Shown here: one piece after another, positions 35,108 to 45,495 of the stretch | Layout: each line of letters opens with the position of its first letter | Position numbering within the stretch: position 1 is the stretch's first letter | From: Polytrichum commune | Taxonomy: Eukaryota; Streptophyta; Polytrichopsida; Polytrichales; Polytrichaceae | Assembly: GCA_950295325.1 (NCBI GenBank) | Contig: OX485805.1 | Location: 7,440,501 to 7,504,500 of the forward strand | Length of the DNA stretch: 64,000 bases | Direction: 5' to 3' | Program-made: the position numbers and the translations under genes | The notes under the pieces: model-generated | The model's input: only the letters and a program-made list of their open reading frames with translations | What the model was told of the DNA's origin: nothing | The model's database searches: none

Positions 35108-35537
35108 GGTTTTATCTACCAAGTAATGAATGTTGGATAGTTCTTGTCCCATCCCCCAATCCCTTACTACTTATCTATCTTATGCCCCCTCCCCACTTGA
35201 CTTTAGCGAAGCCTAAAAGTTGGTTCTAAAAACACGGCCTCCACACCATCGACATTATCTAGTGTTGTGCCTAGTTAGCAAATGATGTGGCATCGCTTAA
35301 AAGTGAAGGTTTTAAGCCCCAAGCACCGACCCTCCCATCGGTACCTAGACATGAGGCAAGAATGTAGGACTTTTAAAAGTGTCATCTCCCGCCCTTGTGA
35401 TTGGGTGCTTTTTAGTCTTAGCTATGAGGGCACGAGGAGCTTTATTAACAAAAACCAATGGTAAGATAGATGAGTAGTAAGGGATTCCGGGATGGGACAA
35501 AAACTATCCAACATTCATTACTTGGTAGATAAAACCA
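35108..35537. repeat. Long inverted repeat, ~75 bp arms, ~277 bp spacer
   Basis: The left arm (35108-35182) starts GGTTTTATCTACCAAGTAAT and the right arm (35460-35537) ends ATTACTTGGTAGATAAAACC. Between them they differ at only a handful of positions. A related direct repeat (CCCCTCCCCACYTGACTTTA) occurs at about 34946 and 35187. Possibly a foldback transposon; a transcript would form a near-perfect hairpin. Confidence 0.9.
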
Positions 35538-35689
35538 ATGCCCCCACCTAGCATTAGTTACAAAGCTAGGATTCGAACCCGAAAACCCGAGTACCTTATC
35601 CAAGGGGGGATTTTGATTAAATATGTTGTATTACCCCATATATGAAGACTGTGTGCTTGGACCTGGCAGAGCTTTGTACATTGGTACAG

Positions 35690-35910
35690 TGTCCAGGCAG
35701 ATTCTTGGGCATAATGAATAAAAAATCCACGTGTTTCCAAGCCCAACCAGTTACATGTTGTGAGCTCGGTTTTTCTTTATGAATTCGAGCTATATTCTAG
35801 AGATTCCTCCAAAATAATCTGCAATTTTCTTGAAGACTTTAACTTCAACTGGTTATTTCTCAAACTCAACCAGTTCATATGTAAGTTGCGGTCGGTTCTC
35901 CCTGTTCATT
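35690..35910 (+). repeat. Dispersed 'CAACYGGTT' repeat, copy 2
   Basis: Blocks GGGCATAA, CGTGTTTCCAAGCCCAACCA, GTTACATG, GAGATTCCTCCAAAATAATC, TTTCTTGAAGACTTTAAC and TTCTCAAACTCAACCAGTTC match copies 1 and 3 in order. Just upstream, a GGATTCGAACCC segment (35569) resembles a reversed tRNA-type B box. Confidence 0.8.
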
Positions 35911-36202
35911 GCACTGGTATGTGCAATTAAGTTGCCTTTTGCAAATAGGTCGTCTCTTTACCCATCCACTTACCTTGGGTGAAAATTAGAATTAGAAAAT
36001 GTACAACTTTGTTCATTGAGCCTTTATACCAACCACAATATAAGTTTCAGTAGTTACATGTATTTTGTTACTATTATAGTAATTACGTAAATAGCGTGGA
36101 ATGTTGATATATTAGCTATGGGGTAACCTAATTGCACATATCAATGTAATTAAGACTTTTGATTAACTTCTCAACTTTTCACTACATTGATTACCTTAAT
36201 TA

Positions 36203-36382
36203 GTGTGTGTTATTGTTCGGAGTTACGCAATGTAATAGCATCTTACTCAAGAGTTCATTTTTCACTAACAAAAATTCAACAAATTGGTCGGACATTATAG
36301 AACATAGATGACTTTGCTCAATAGAAGAGTACATTCTCATTGAACACTTATAACATTGCGTAACTCCGAAAAGTAACACAAA
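36203..36382. mobile_element. MITE, family A, foldback copy
   Basis: Arms GTTATTGTTCGGAGTTACGC (left) and GCGTAACTCCGAAAAGTAAC (right) are long inverted repeats of about 35 bp. The interior shares GGACATTATAGAACATAGA with the copy at 49787-50004 (GGACGTTATAGAACATTGA). A 61-codon open frame spanning it is only the palindrome read through. Confidence 0.85.
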
Positions 36383-36928
36383 CAATTTTTTTGTTGGGGG
36401 GGGGAGAGGAATAATATGGTTGAGGTGGAGTAACTGTGTGTGCGGTCACATGCCATTATAATAGCTCTCGGATCGGTTAGCGACAACCACCCACCATAAT
36501 AATAATAAAACAAAACAAAAAATTAATTTATCAATTAATTGTCAAGATTGGTGTCATTTTCATGACACCGTCCATGAACACACCCCCGCAATCATGTGCC
36601 ATGCTTGTGTAAACGGCATGTCAAGCACGACCCATTTGGACACACAACAAGTTAACATACTTGCAATAATTAGTATGACCGGATTCAAAAGTTGTGGCCC
36701 CCATTTGAAACTTGATGAAGGGGAAGTCAAATTCATGAGTGATATCGGTGGAAGTAACTCTTTACATGATGAAGCATAAAGCTCACAACTACACTTGAAC
36801 CTCCCTAATACCATGCCTATCGAATTTTGGAGATGACACCCCCCGAAATCACTTAAAGTTACTACACCCTAACCTCCGTAGCGTCACCCTTTGTAATGTC
36901 ACTCCCTCTCTTATATCCCGAAACCCTA
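36383..36928. other. Intergenic, no gene seen
   Basis: Contains a G-run at about 36395-36403. No recognised feature. Confidence 0.3.
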
Positions 36929-37354
36929 GGGAAGCTCAATTGAAATCTTTCTCCTTGTTGTCACATTTTCCTCTCCTATATCACAAGTTTTGACATTAAA
37001 ATAATCCACCAAAGAATTCAAACCACATGCTTGCATGCATCACATTGTCATCAATGTCATCATTGCAAGGGAAGCTCAGTTGAAATCTTCCTCCTTGTCA
37101 CATTTCCCTCTCCTATTTCATAGGTTTTGACATTAAAATAATCCACCAAAAAATTCAAACCACGTGCTTGCACGAATCACATTGTCATCAATGTCATCAA
37201 TGTCATCATTGCAAGGGAAGCTCAGTTGAAATCTTCCTCCTTGTTGTCACATTTCCCTCTCCTATATCACGGGTGTTGACATCAAAATAATCCACCAAAA
37301 AATTCAAACCACAGGCTTTGCACGCATCACATTGTCATCAATGTCATCATTGCA
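36929..37354. repeat. ~140-146 bp tandem array, three units
   Basis: GGGAAGCTCARTTGAAATCT starts units near 36930, 37069 and 37215. Each has AAAATAATCCACCAAARAAT, CATCACATTGTCATCAATGT and CATTGCA. The second unit has one extra CAATGTCAT copy. Non-coding. Confidence 0.9.
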
Positions 37355-37879
37355 GTGTTGACGTTGTGTTATTCCACAATGTCACATGCTACACTAATTC
37401 TCTGTTATCATGCATTTCTATTATCATGCATCCCTGTTAAGACTGCCGACCTCCTTAATATCACGTCCACTCCTCTCCGAAATTCGAATGGCTGCCAACA
37501 GTGCCATGCTCCCTGTCGCGTTGCCAAGTATATTCTACCTGCGGCCAGCGCACGCTCAGCGACAAACCCAGGAAATCGTGGACAAAAGAGGATAAATGGA
37601 AGTCTCGTGGAGCATGGGAATCTACTTATAACATCCTTATAAGTCTGGGGCCCGCTTTGGCTAATCCCAAGTCGCCGCTCCTGCAATAATTCTGGTAAAG
37701 CATTCCAACAAAAGGGAGTTAAGTTAGGATGAACGATGGAGATTCGATCGTTTGTCGCAGAAATCCTCCTCCTTCCTTTCTATTATTGCGGATTCATTCA
37801 TAGAGCGGCAGACCGCGAGCAAGCGGGCTTAAAATGTAAAGATCCTCTGGCTTTCGTGCTTGAACTGCAATGAAATGCC
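37355..37879. other. Intergenic, no gene seen
   Basis: Overlapping short open frames on both strands with no recognised family. Confidence 0.25.
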
Positions 37880-38330
37880 GGGTTCTTCTTGAATATCGAT
37901 CCACTCCGGATCGATGAACGGGGAGAACCGACGACTACAGATGAACCGGTTGAGTTGGAGAAATAACCGGTTGACGTTCAAGACTTCAGGAAAGTTACCG
38001 ATCATTTTAGAGGAATCTACTGAATGAACCTCGAATGAAGAAGGACAACTGACAAGCATGTAACCGGTTGGACTTGGAAACACTAGGATCTTGACCGCTT
38101 ATGTCCAAAAATCTCCCCGGACTTAGTCCACAAATCCTGCTCCAGATCTTGCCTCTTTTGTTTTGTTTTGGTTTGTATTTGACACACAAAGCCAAAGGCC
38201 AACGCCAAGTGCATCAAGAACCAAAGGATAACGCGCCTAGCACGAGGGGAGCCGGGGCCCTCAGACCGAAACACTGCCGATCTTGCCTTATTGTGGAAGC
38301 ATGGTTTGAGGTAAGTTAGATGCTGGAACT
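37880..38330 (-). repeat. Dispersed 'CAACCGGTT' repeat, copy 3, split by a SINE
   Basis: The reverse complement carries GGACTAAGTCCGGGGAGATT, TTTTTGGACATAA, TAGTGTTTCCAAGTCCAACC, GGTTACATG, TCCTGAAGTCTTGAACGTCA and CTCCAACTCAACCGGTTCAT, in the order seen in copies 1 and 2. AACCGGTT occurs three times. A 125 bp insertion (38154-38278) interrupts it. Confidence 0.85.
38154..38278 (-). mobile_element. SINE-like insertion, copy 2, with 9 bp target duplication
   Basis: Flanked by GATCTTGCC on both sides (38145-38153 and 38279-38287). The paralogous repeat at 38617-38760 lacks the insertion and has a single GATCTTGCC, so it shows the empty site. The minus-strand end is A-rich (AAACCAAAACAAAACAAAAG), as expected of a retroposon tail. 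No B box was seen, so it may be 5' truncated. Confidence 0.85.
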
Positions 38331-38354
38331 TGACTACACTGATTATTCCACACC

Positions 38355-38640
38355 AATTATTCCAATTACTGTGTGTTACTATTCGGAGTTACATAGTGCT
38401 TTAACTATTCTTTTTCTTGAGACAGAAGGCCGACAGGCCAGCGCCAAAGCACAGGAGGCAGTTCACCACCTGGCAAGTTTTCCGTCAAGTAGAGAGGAGA
38501 TTTCAGAACCGGGATTCGAACCGCCGACCTCTTCCTTGAGATTTGGGTATCTCTCCACCATCATCCGGTAGTTTAAGGTCATCTCGGACCATTTAACTAT
38601 TCATTTGAGAATGTAATGTATACCGTCAAACATGTAACTG
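38355..38640. mobile_element. Degraded family A MITE carrying a tRNA-type SINE
   Basis: The outer sequence (GTGTTACTATTCGGAGTTAC at about 38372, and TTTGAGAATGTAATG at about 38604) matches family A. Inserted at 38411-38591 is a 181 bp element flanked by the 11 bp duplication TTTAACTATTC. On the minus strand it contains the perfect Pol III B box GGTTCGAATCCC and ends in GTCTCAAGAAAAA, so it is a tRNA-derived SINE. Its 3' part (GGCCTGTCGGCCTTCTGTCT) resembles the tail region of the copies at 34007 and 38154. Confidence 0.8.
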
Positions 38641-38760
38641 GTTGGATTTAGAAACACTAGGATCTTGACTGAATATGTCCAAAAATGTCCCCGGACTTAG
38701 TCCAAAATCTTTGCTCTAGATCTTGCCTTAACTTGGAAGCATGGTTTGTGGTAAGTTAGG
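38617..38760 (-). repeat. Dispersed repeat, copy 4 (partial, empty site)
   Basis: CATGTAACTGGTTGGATTTA, GAAACACTAGGATCTTGACT, CCCCGGACTTAGTCC and AGATCTTGCCTTAACTTGGA match copy 3 without its SINE. Confidence 0.8.
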
Positions 38761-41269
38761 GCGGCTTTATATACGGCCTGGGGCCGACCGGAGCACCGGC
38801 CCGCTTAAGCCCTCAATCCGGCCCCACTTTATGAATTTTTTTGGGGCCCAACCTTGTCACATGTTAAGTGGTGAGCAATGAACGGGTAGTGCCGGCAGTT
38901 AGTTACGAGCTAGCCGGTTGATTTTGAGAATTTCCGAATGCAATTGGAAAGTTTAGGAAGGGGTTCCGGAAGAAAATGAAGGTTTACGGAAATGGACCGA
39001 TTAGAAAAATAAAATGCCGGCATTTCGGCAAGCTACCCTAGAGTATCCACGGCAAATTGCTGATTGAGAAATTATTTTCACGGCGGGCAACCGACCAAAT
39101 ATATATATTTTAGGTAAGGTTTTCAATACTATGCATAGTTGGAGACTATGCCTTGTTGGCTTGTGGTTTAGGCCCTTTAGGTTTAGAGTGGCTTGTGGTT
39201 TAGGGCTCCCCTTGCTTCCCTAAACCAGCTTTGACTCCGTAGTAGTGGAGGTTCCATTTTCGTTGTCGGTTTCACAAACAAGCACCCTGGACCCTAAATT
39301 TGTTGTTACTTCTGTGAGAGAGTTGTTGTGTCGTCGTAGTACCTGCAAGCCTGTGTGAGTTGTGAGGGAGCCAGCCTCTCTGAGTTGTGAAATCTCAATG
39401 CAATGCTGCGAATTGCCTTGGAAGGGCCAGATGAAGAGGTAGATGACATAATTTGTGATGCTATCCCACTTTGGAAGAAAGACAGTAAGTACCGTTTTTT
39501 GTATGCTAATCCTTCTTCTTATTTGAATTCTCCTAATACAGTGAGTATGAGTGATGTGCCTTGTTCGTTTGGGGCAATTGATACTAACGGCAATGGTACG
39601 CAAGTCTCGTGACTTTTCAATACTAACTAGCCTCCGAATAATACTTGGACCCTTTTGTGGTGCTTGTATTTTTTGAAGGCTAAATCCTTAGCCCTAATAT
39701 GGTAGGGGCTTTGCTAGGTTCAAATCCTGCTAAGGATACTATTTAGATAACAATAAATGGAGAGTGAATGCCCACATTGAATTAATCCACATTAATTCAA
39801 AAAAAATTGAATAAATGATCATGACACATCCACCACCAAAATATAAAACCGGCCACACTTTAGACCTTCCGGAAATTGCATAAATGAAAAAAAGATTGCC
39901 GGCTAATTGCCTAAACACATTAGGAAATGGGGGCTATCAACCGATAAATTTTGCACTCTTTAGGCCACTTCCGGGTAAAATTTGTAAAATCCGAACCACC
40001 TCCAAAAACCTCGGCAATTAGCCGGTTTCTCTACAGGATTCCCCGGACTGTGGTGGTGAGGCCCGATGGTCTTGAGGGTTAAGTTTAATAGAACTTACCA
40101 TGGTCAATGCCTGGTGTTCTTGACAATTAAGTTTCACGACACTTAATACTATGAGGGATGACATCTACAGGGTTGTAGTTAGCGAATCAAAATTGGGTCC
40201 CACTAGACTAGATTAGGGCCTTTGAATCTATTCCGGCGTCAAAATACGCTTATTAATTTATCTACCATGTTCAATGGATTGACCAATGGATGTGGTTTAG
40301 AAGGCACACTGTCGCAACCCTTGCTAGTTCCCTTGACAATCTTGCCAATTTTCATTTCTAGCAACGGTTACGAGCACCAACCCTTCGCATTCCACCATGC
40401 TAATGGTTAGCTCCTTCTACCCCGGACCTTATAGTTCATAGGAGGGGAACCAACCCTCCTACTTGGCTTTTGGGACTCGCCACTTAATCGGTAACCAATT
40501 CTTAGATATGGATTTTCATCCATGGAAATTTAATCTTATGTTGATCATTGCGTTGCCGGGACAACACTATAACAACCCAAACCATACTAGGCAATTATGG
40601 CCTCACATTGGGCCAATGCTCATAAAGGCCGTGCCGTTCGGCCACGGGTGGGTGAGGCTACACCACCTCATCCATATAAGCCTCTAGGACTTGATGCAGG
40701 GCCCCTACCCCACAGTCAATAAACCTTTTGTCTCTCTACCAAGAGTTGGGGCCAAGTATACATTTTTCCTTAGCCGTTGGACCTAGAAGCCCCCAGCAGC
40801 TTCAGACCATCATAACTTCCTTATGTGATCTCTAATGCTAATAACCAACCACTCCATCTTCATTTATGCTTCACGTAGATGTCGATGGACTTTTCACTTG
40901 CCCCATTTGGGCAAGTATTGAGGAAGTTATGCCTGTTCAAACCTTGGCAATCCCAGGAGCCACTCCCAGGCCACTGCTGTACCAAGGCCCCACTCAAATT
41001 GTCATATCTCCTAGCTCACACCTTTGATTGAGGTGTTCTTAAGCATTCTAGAATCTACACGTCATAAGCTATACATAGCTCATGGCCTTATCCTCGTGAT
41101 TCCTAGTCTCCGTGGGTGTGAGGCGTTCCCAATGCCCGGGGCCCTCACCCACACTAGGATCATTTGGGCCCTCTCACCAATGGCGCCATAAGTCCTGGGT
41201 GTTACTCTAGGGTCCTCCTTGTGTCCATGATGTTACGGACACTCCTCATGGAGAGGTGTGCGACATACA
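38761..41269. other. Repeat-like intergenic sequence, no intact gene
   Basis: GC content is locally higher and the style (CCACTCCCAGGCCACTGCTG, CATCATAACTTCC) suggests decayed LTR-retrotransposon sequence, but no domain was read. A B-box-like GGTTCAAATCC lies at about 39718 without a tRNA fold. Confidence 0.25.
39403..39612 (+). pseudogene. Possible hAT transposase C-terminal remnant
   Basis: An ATG-initiated open frame beginning LRIALEGPDEEVDD and containing WKKDSKYRF. It resembles the short acidic tail that follows the dimerisation domain of hAT transposases (RIAIEGP-type). No upstream domain was found, so this is a weak call. Confidence 0.25.
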
Positions 41270-41958
41270 TCATATTTTTTATTAACGGCTGAAATGTTTC
41301 ATTTTTGTCTTAAGTGCATAATTAGCACCTTAATTTTTGTGTTATTAGCCTAATGCTATTATATTTACACTAATTGTTATCTTATTAGACTAATTCATAG
41401 CCTAAGCCATACCATATGTTTGATTAAATGCTTAAATGTTTCAATTCTATCTTAAGTGTGTGATTAACACACTAATTGTTGTATTATTAGCCTAATTCTA
41501 CTATATTTGTGCTAATTATTGTGTTAGTGGACTAACCCATTGAATAATGCACGCCAAATTCTTGATTGACAACTTAAAATGTTTCATTTTTATCTTAAGT
41601 GTATGATTAGCGTCTTAATTGTTGTGTTATTACCCTATTGCTGACATACTTATACGAATTGTTACCTTATTAGACCAACCCATAGCCTAAGCCATACCAT
41701 GTGCTTGACTAAATACTTCAATGTTTTATTTTTATCTTAAGTGTGTGATTAGCACCTTAATTGTTGTATTATTAGCCTAATGCTATCATATTTTAGCTAA
41801 TTGATGTGTTATTAGACTAACCTATAGCCTAAGCCATACTACATGCTTGATTAAATGCTTGAATGTTTCATTTTTATCTTAAGTGTGTGATTAACGCCCT
41901 AATTGTTGCCTTATTAATCTTATGCAATCATATTTATGCTAATTGTTGTGTTATTAGA
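41270..41958. repeat. 142 bp tandem array, five units
   Basis: The landmark ATGTTTCA/ATGTTTTA occurs at 41294, 41436, 41579, 41721 and 41863, a spacing of 142, 143, 142 and 142. Each unit carries ATCTTAAGTGTRTGATTARC, CTAATTGTTGTRTTATTAG and CATAGCCTAAGCCATAC. Very regular, AT-rich and non-coding. Confidence 0.95.
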
Positions 41959-42040
41959 AGAGTGGAGTGAAGAGGAGAGGAAAATAATTTACCCCGGTAG
42001 TGATCCCGTCTCACTAATGCTTTATGAACACGGCACATGC

Positions 42041-43511
42041 TCACCCACAGGGTCTTCGCAATGAAGGATTGCAACACACCTGACTCTGAGGATACAAGGA
42101 GCTCAATATTGCATTTTGATAGACACGATTCACACGAGTAAGGTTACATGTGAGATGCTCATATGCAACTTTCACGTTTTCCCACATCTTCAATTTCATC
42201 TCGGTCTTTCTTATGCAAAACGTAAAGGAAGGCAAAATCGTTCTCACTTGAGCACTGTCCAAAATTCTTTGTAGGGTTTCTACATGCTCATCACTCACAA
42301 AAGAATGGGCAACATTGAATATCTCTGACACCATGTTATTTGCAACATACATGCATTTCCCCCACCGGGATTGTCTCCATGTTGTGGATAATGTACACAT
42401 AATTGGGGTTTCTTCCTCCATGGGCGTGGGAATGGCCCCAACTAGCAAAGCTCTACGTAGGAGGCTCTTGCGAGCATATGCATTTTGCCTTGCCAACCTA
42501 CATGAAGGATTCAGTGCGGTCATGCATTGCATTTCAAAGAACCAAATCAAGCAAAATAGAAAACCTGATTTTAATATATGTGCTTGGGATACCATGTTTA
42601 CAAAACGGGATTGCACGTCACTCCCTTTTCATGATAAACTGCAATATTGTGCATGGCATCGCACATCGAAGCTCACACTCACAGTCGCTAGGATTGCTCT
42701 CACACAACCCTGCTTCTTTCCCAAATAATTTATGCAAGTGTAAATTGCGTGCTCTACGTAACTCCAAGAGCGAAAGTGCGTGCACATCAACCTCAGCGAT
42801 GTCACCACCCTTAACCGAGGTTTCTAGACACGCTAGAGACTTACTCCAAACATCAAAGGTGAGGGGAAATTCAACCACCTGAGACCCACAACCAACATAT
42901 CCTAGTGCATGGAGGCCATCAAACACATCGGACTTGGCTACCTTGAAAGTTGCCCATGCTACAGTCTTTTTGACCAAGAGCTTCCAATCTGTAGAACATT
43001 GTCCGCCATAGTAGAAAAGACGGCAACAAAACTTCTAGGGGCTGTTGGAGTAGTTGTGAGAAAACAAATTTGAAGAAAATATCGTTGAAAACCCAAAAAC
43101 AAATGAACAACACAATGTAATCACAGAATCCCCACAGAAATTCATTGCAAGTTCCTTCCTATCTTCGTGGGTGGCAATGGGTACAGGGGGTTGTTGCTTG
43201 TTGAAGGTTGGCAGGTTCTTCCATAATGCCTCAGAGTGATGCAGCCAAGGACTAGGCAAATGAGGACTGTATGGAAGATCATCATCGGAATCGGACAGGT
43301 AAATGACAGATTGCTTAACAATCACAAAGTCCCCACAGAAATTCACTGCAAGATCCATCCCATCTTCAGTGTAGTTACACTTGACACCCTTTGCCATTTC
43401 ATTGCAGGAGAGGAGATAGAATTGGAAGAAGGATATACCTAAGTGGTTGCCACGGATGCTTTGTGGAAGTTTGATGTCCTCCCCCTTACAGACATGAACA
43501 CATGAGGTCAA
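42041..43511 (-). other. Unrecognised minus-strand open frames
   Basis: Three long frames lie in a row on the minus strand: 43511-43035 (158 codons), 42977-42618 (119) and 42616-42041 (191). The first contains an internal near-repeat, LAVNFCGDFVI and LAMNFCGDSVI. I recognise no domain. They could be exons or frameshifted parts of one unknown or transposon-captured gene, or chance. Start codons and splice sites were not settled. Confidence 0.25.
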
Positions 43512-45177
43512 TAATGTATATGCAGAGATAAGTCATTTACAAACCCTACTAGGGTCTAGGAATGAAAATCTGATGAAACATTCAAATATTTGAAAATGGC
43601 GACAATGTGAAACCGCAAACATACGCTGAGTCTCGTCTTCCCCAAACCAGAAGAGCAAGCAAATTAGTTTGGCTTTGCATTTGAACATTAGAACACTTGC
43701 TACGAATGTCAACTTGAATGATCGTCGCATGCCATATGAACCATAACTTCTTGCCCTATAAGCACAAAGTTTGAGCAAGGGGCCCTACCCTATTAGAATC
43801 AAAGGTTTGACAACACATGTGAACTGAGCCTTTCTAAAATGGTGTTGGTGGAGAACCACACATATCAACTACAATTGGCTCTTCCACTGCCAGAAGAGCT
43901 GGCTCATTCACAAATTTTTCATTTCAGCATAAGAACAACTCCAATCAATGCCAGCTTCAATTTTTTCCTGCATGGCATGTAAACGAAAAAAATCATGCTA
44001 CATGCAGTAGCCAAAAAGCCAAATCCCAGTAAAGTGTCCATACGCTAAGTCGGTGTTGCATTAATCATGTCCGTTCTTAATTGAATCTCAGCAGAAGTTC
44101 ACCTATCAAAGTATGTAATTAAACAGCTCATAACACTGATGCAAGTGAAGGTCAACATATACCAATTAAGATTAAGCCCCGAGTCTTTGCATGAGGTTTG
44201 GTAACTCAAGAGCTGATTCCTTGACATTTTCCAACAATACAGAAAATGACACCCATTACTAGTGGATCACCCGTCAATTCTATGATGTGTAAGTACTTTC
44301 CAGCATGATGCCAGTTAAGGTAGATGGGTCTGAAGTGGCTGATTTCTTAATTGGACCCCTAGATTTCAGTGGTATGTGGTTCAGTGAGGATGAAAGAGCA
44401 AACAACATAATGACACATGTTTAAAGAGATTCACTAATGCAGTTATGTCTGCCTAATGTCAATGTTTCTGACATTTCCATGACTTGTGAAGGCAGAAAGC
44501 TATTAGAAGAGGTAATGTCATTTTTGTGACATATTGGTGACATTAGGACAAGACTCTGTGTAAGAATGTCGTTTTTCCGACAAATACTTTCCAACTCATC
44601 AAGTGGGCCTAGTGATGCCAGTTGTCAGGATTCAACGCCAGATGCGGTCTACAATTGTGGACTGCCGAGTGCATAGATGCTCTAATAAATTACCGAAGAG
44701 AAGTCTGAAAAAGTAAGAAGTCGTCCCGGGTTAACTTACACCTTAACCCAGAAAAAGCTCCATTTGGCACCAGTGGGCACGTTATATGTGGCCATATCGT
44801 AGCCTTCCATCTGCTGCCAATTATTCGGCTTCGACCAAAAACCTGATGCCATTGTTGTTATCTCGTTTGCAGTTCCACCCAAATTGGACAGATCTTGGGA
44901 TCCAAATCGCATATATCAATATATCTAGGGTATACTTCGTGTCAAGGTTCTTGTGGGCGGTAAGTTACTATGCTCTTGTTTATAAAGTTGCAGTGCAATA
45001 TTTATTCATACAGGTGGTATTACAAAAAGATAGGTTGTTCATGAGTTCTCTCCTCATGAACTTACCAATGGATCTAATCGCTTAAGCTATATCAACGTGC
45101 TAAGCATACACCCCAACCCCTGGAGGCGAACGGTAAAAACTACATTCCACAAGGCAGACAACCACATGGGCAGTGCG
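43512..45177. other. Intergenic, no gene seen
   Basis: No recognised coding or repeat structure. Confidence 0.3.
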
Positions 45178-45495
45178 TTATTGCCACATCACATTGCGCC
45201 GGAACAAGGTGGTGCCCACGTAATTTGGGGTGAAGCTGAAGTAGTAGCCCTGCGTGTTCAGAAGATCATGGATGCCGAGGTTGTTATCCTTTGACGTGCA
45301 TTCCAGACTGATAAACCCACCCGTGTGGTTCATTATCGTCACCGAGTCTCCGCTGTCCAATTGCCCATGAGATTTGTTGACGTTCTTCGAGGCAGTGATC
45401 ATCGAGGTCGATCGTGATGCAGAAGCAAACCCAATACTCATTGTGTTGACGAGTGCAAAGGCAACCAAGAGAATCTGCAGTTTCTTCGTCCTCAT
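45178..45495 (-). pseudogene. Plant self-incompatibility protein S1 family (SPH), truncated
   Basis: From the ATG at 45495 the frame starts with MRTKKLQILLVAFALVNTM and a likely signal peptide ending near FASA (about residue 26). The S1 core follows: VTIMNHTGGFISLECTSKDN, then NLGIHDL, YYFSFTPNYVGTTLF and MWQ. S-protein homologues are small secreted plant proteins; the founder is the poppy stigma S-determinant. Here a TAA (45178-45180) follows MWQ at residue 105. The frame after that stop stays open for about 29 codons and contains two Cys, as the C-terminus of a normal S1 protein would. Only one Cys is left in the present reading frame. It is most simply a recent nonsense-truncated copy; a shorter functional form cannot be excluded. 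Confidence 0.65.

Noticed and set aside
35560-35600. Minus-strand tRNA suggested by GGATTCGAACCC
   Set aside because: The flanks do not form acceptor or anticodon stems; more likely a SINE or repeat fragment.
36200-36385. A 61-codon protein with mirrored ends
   Set aside because: It is the MITE inverted repeat read straight through.
39640-39760. tRNA gene suggested by GGTTCAAATCC
   Set aside because: No A box at the right distance and no cloverleaf could be drawn.
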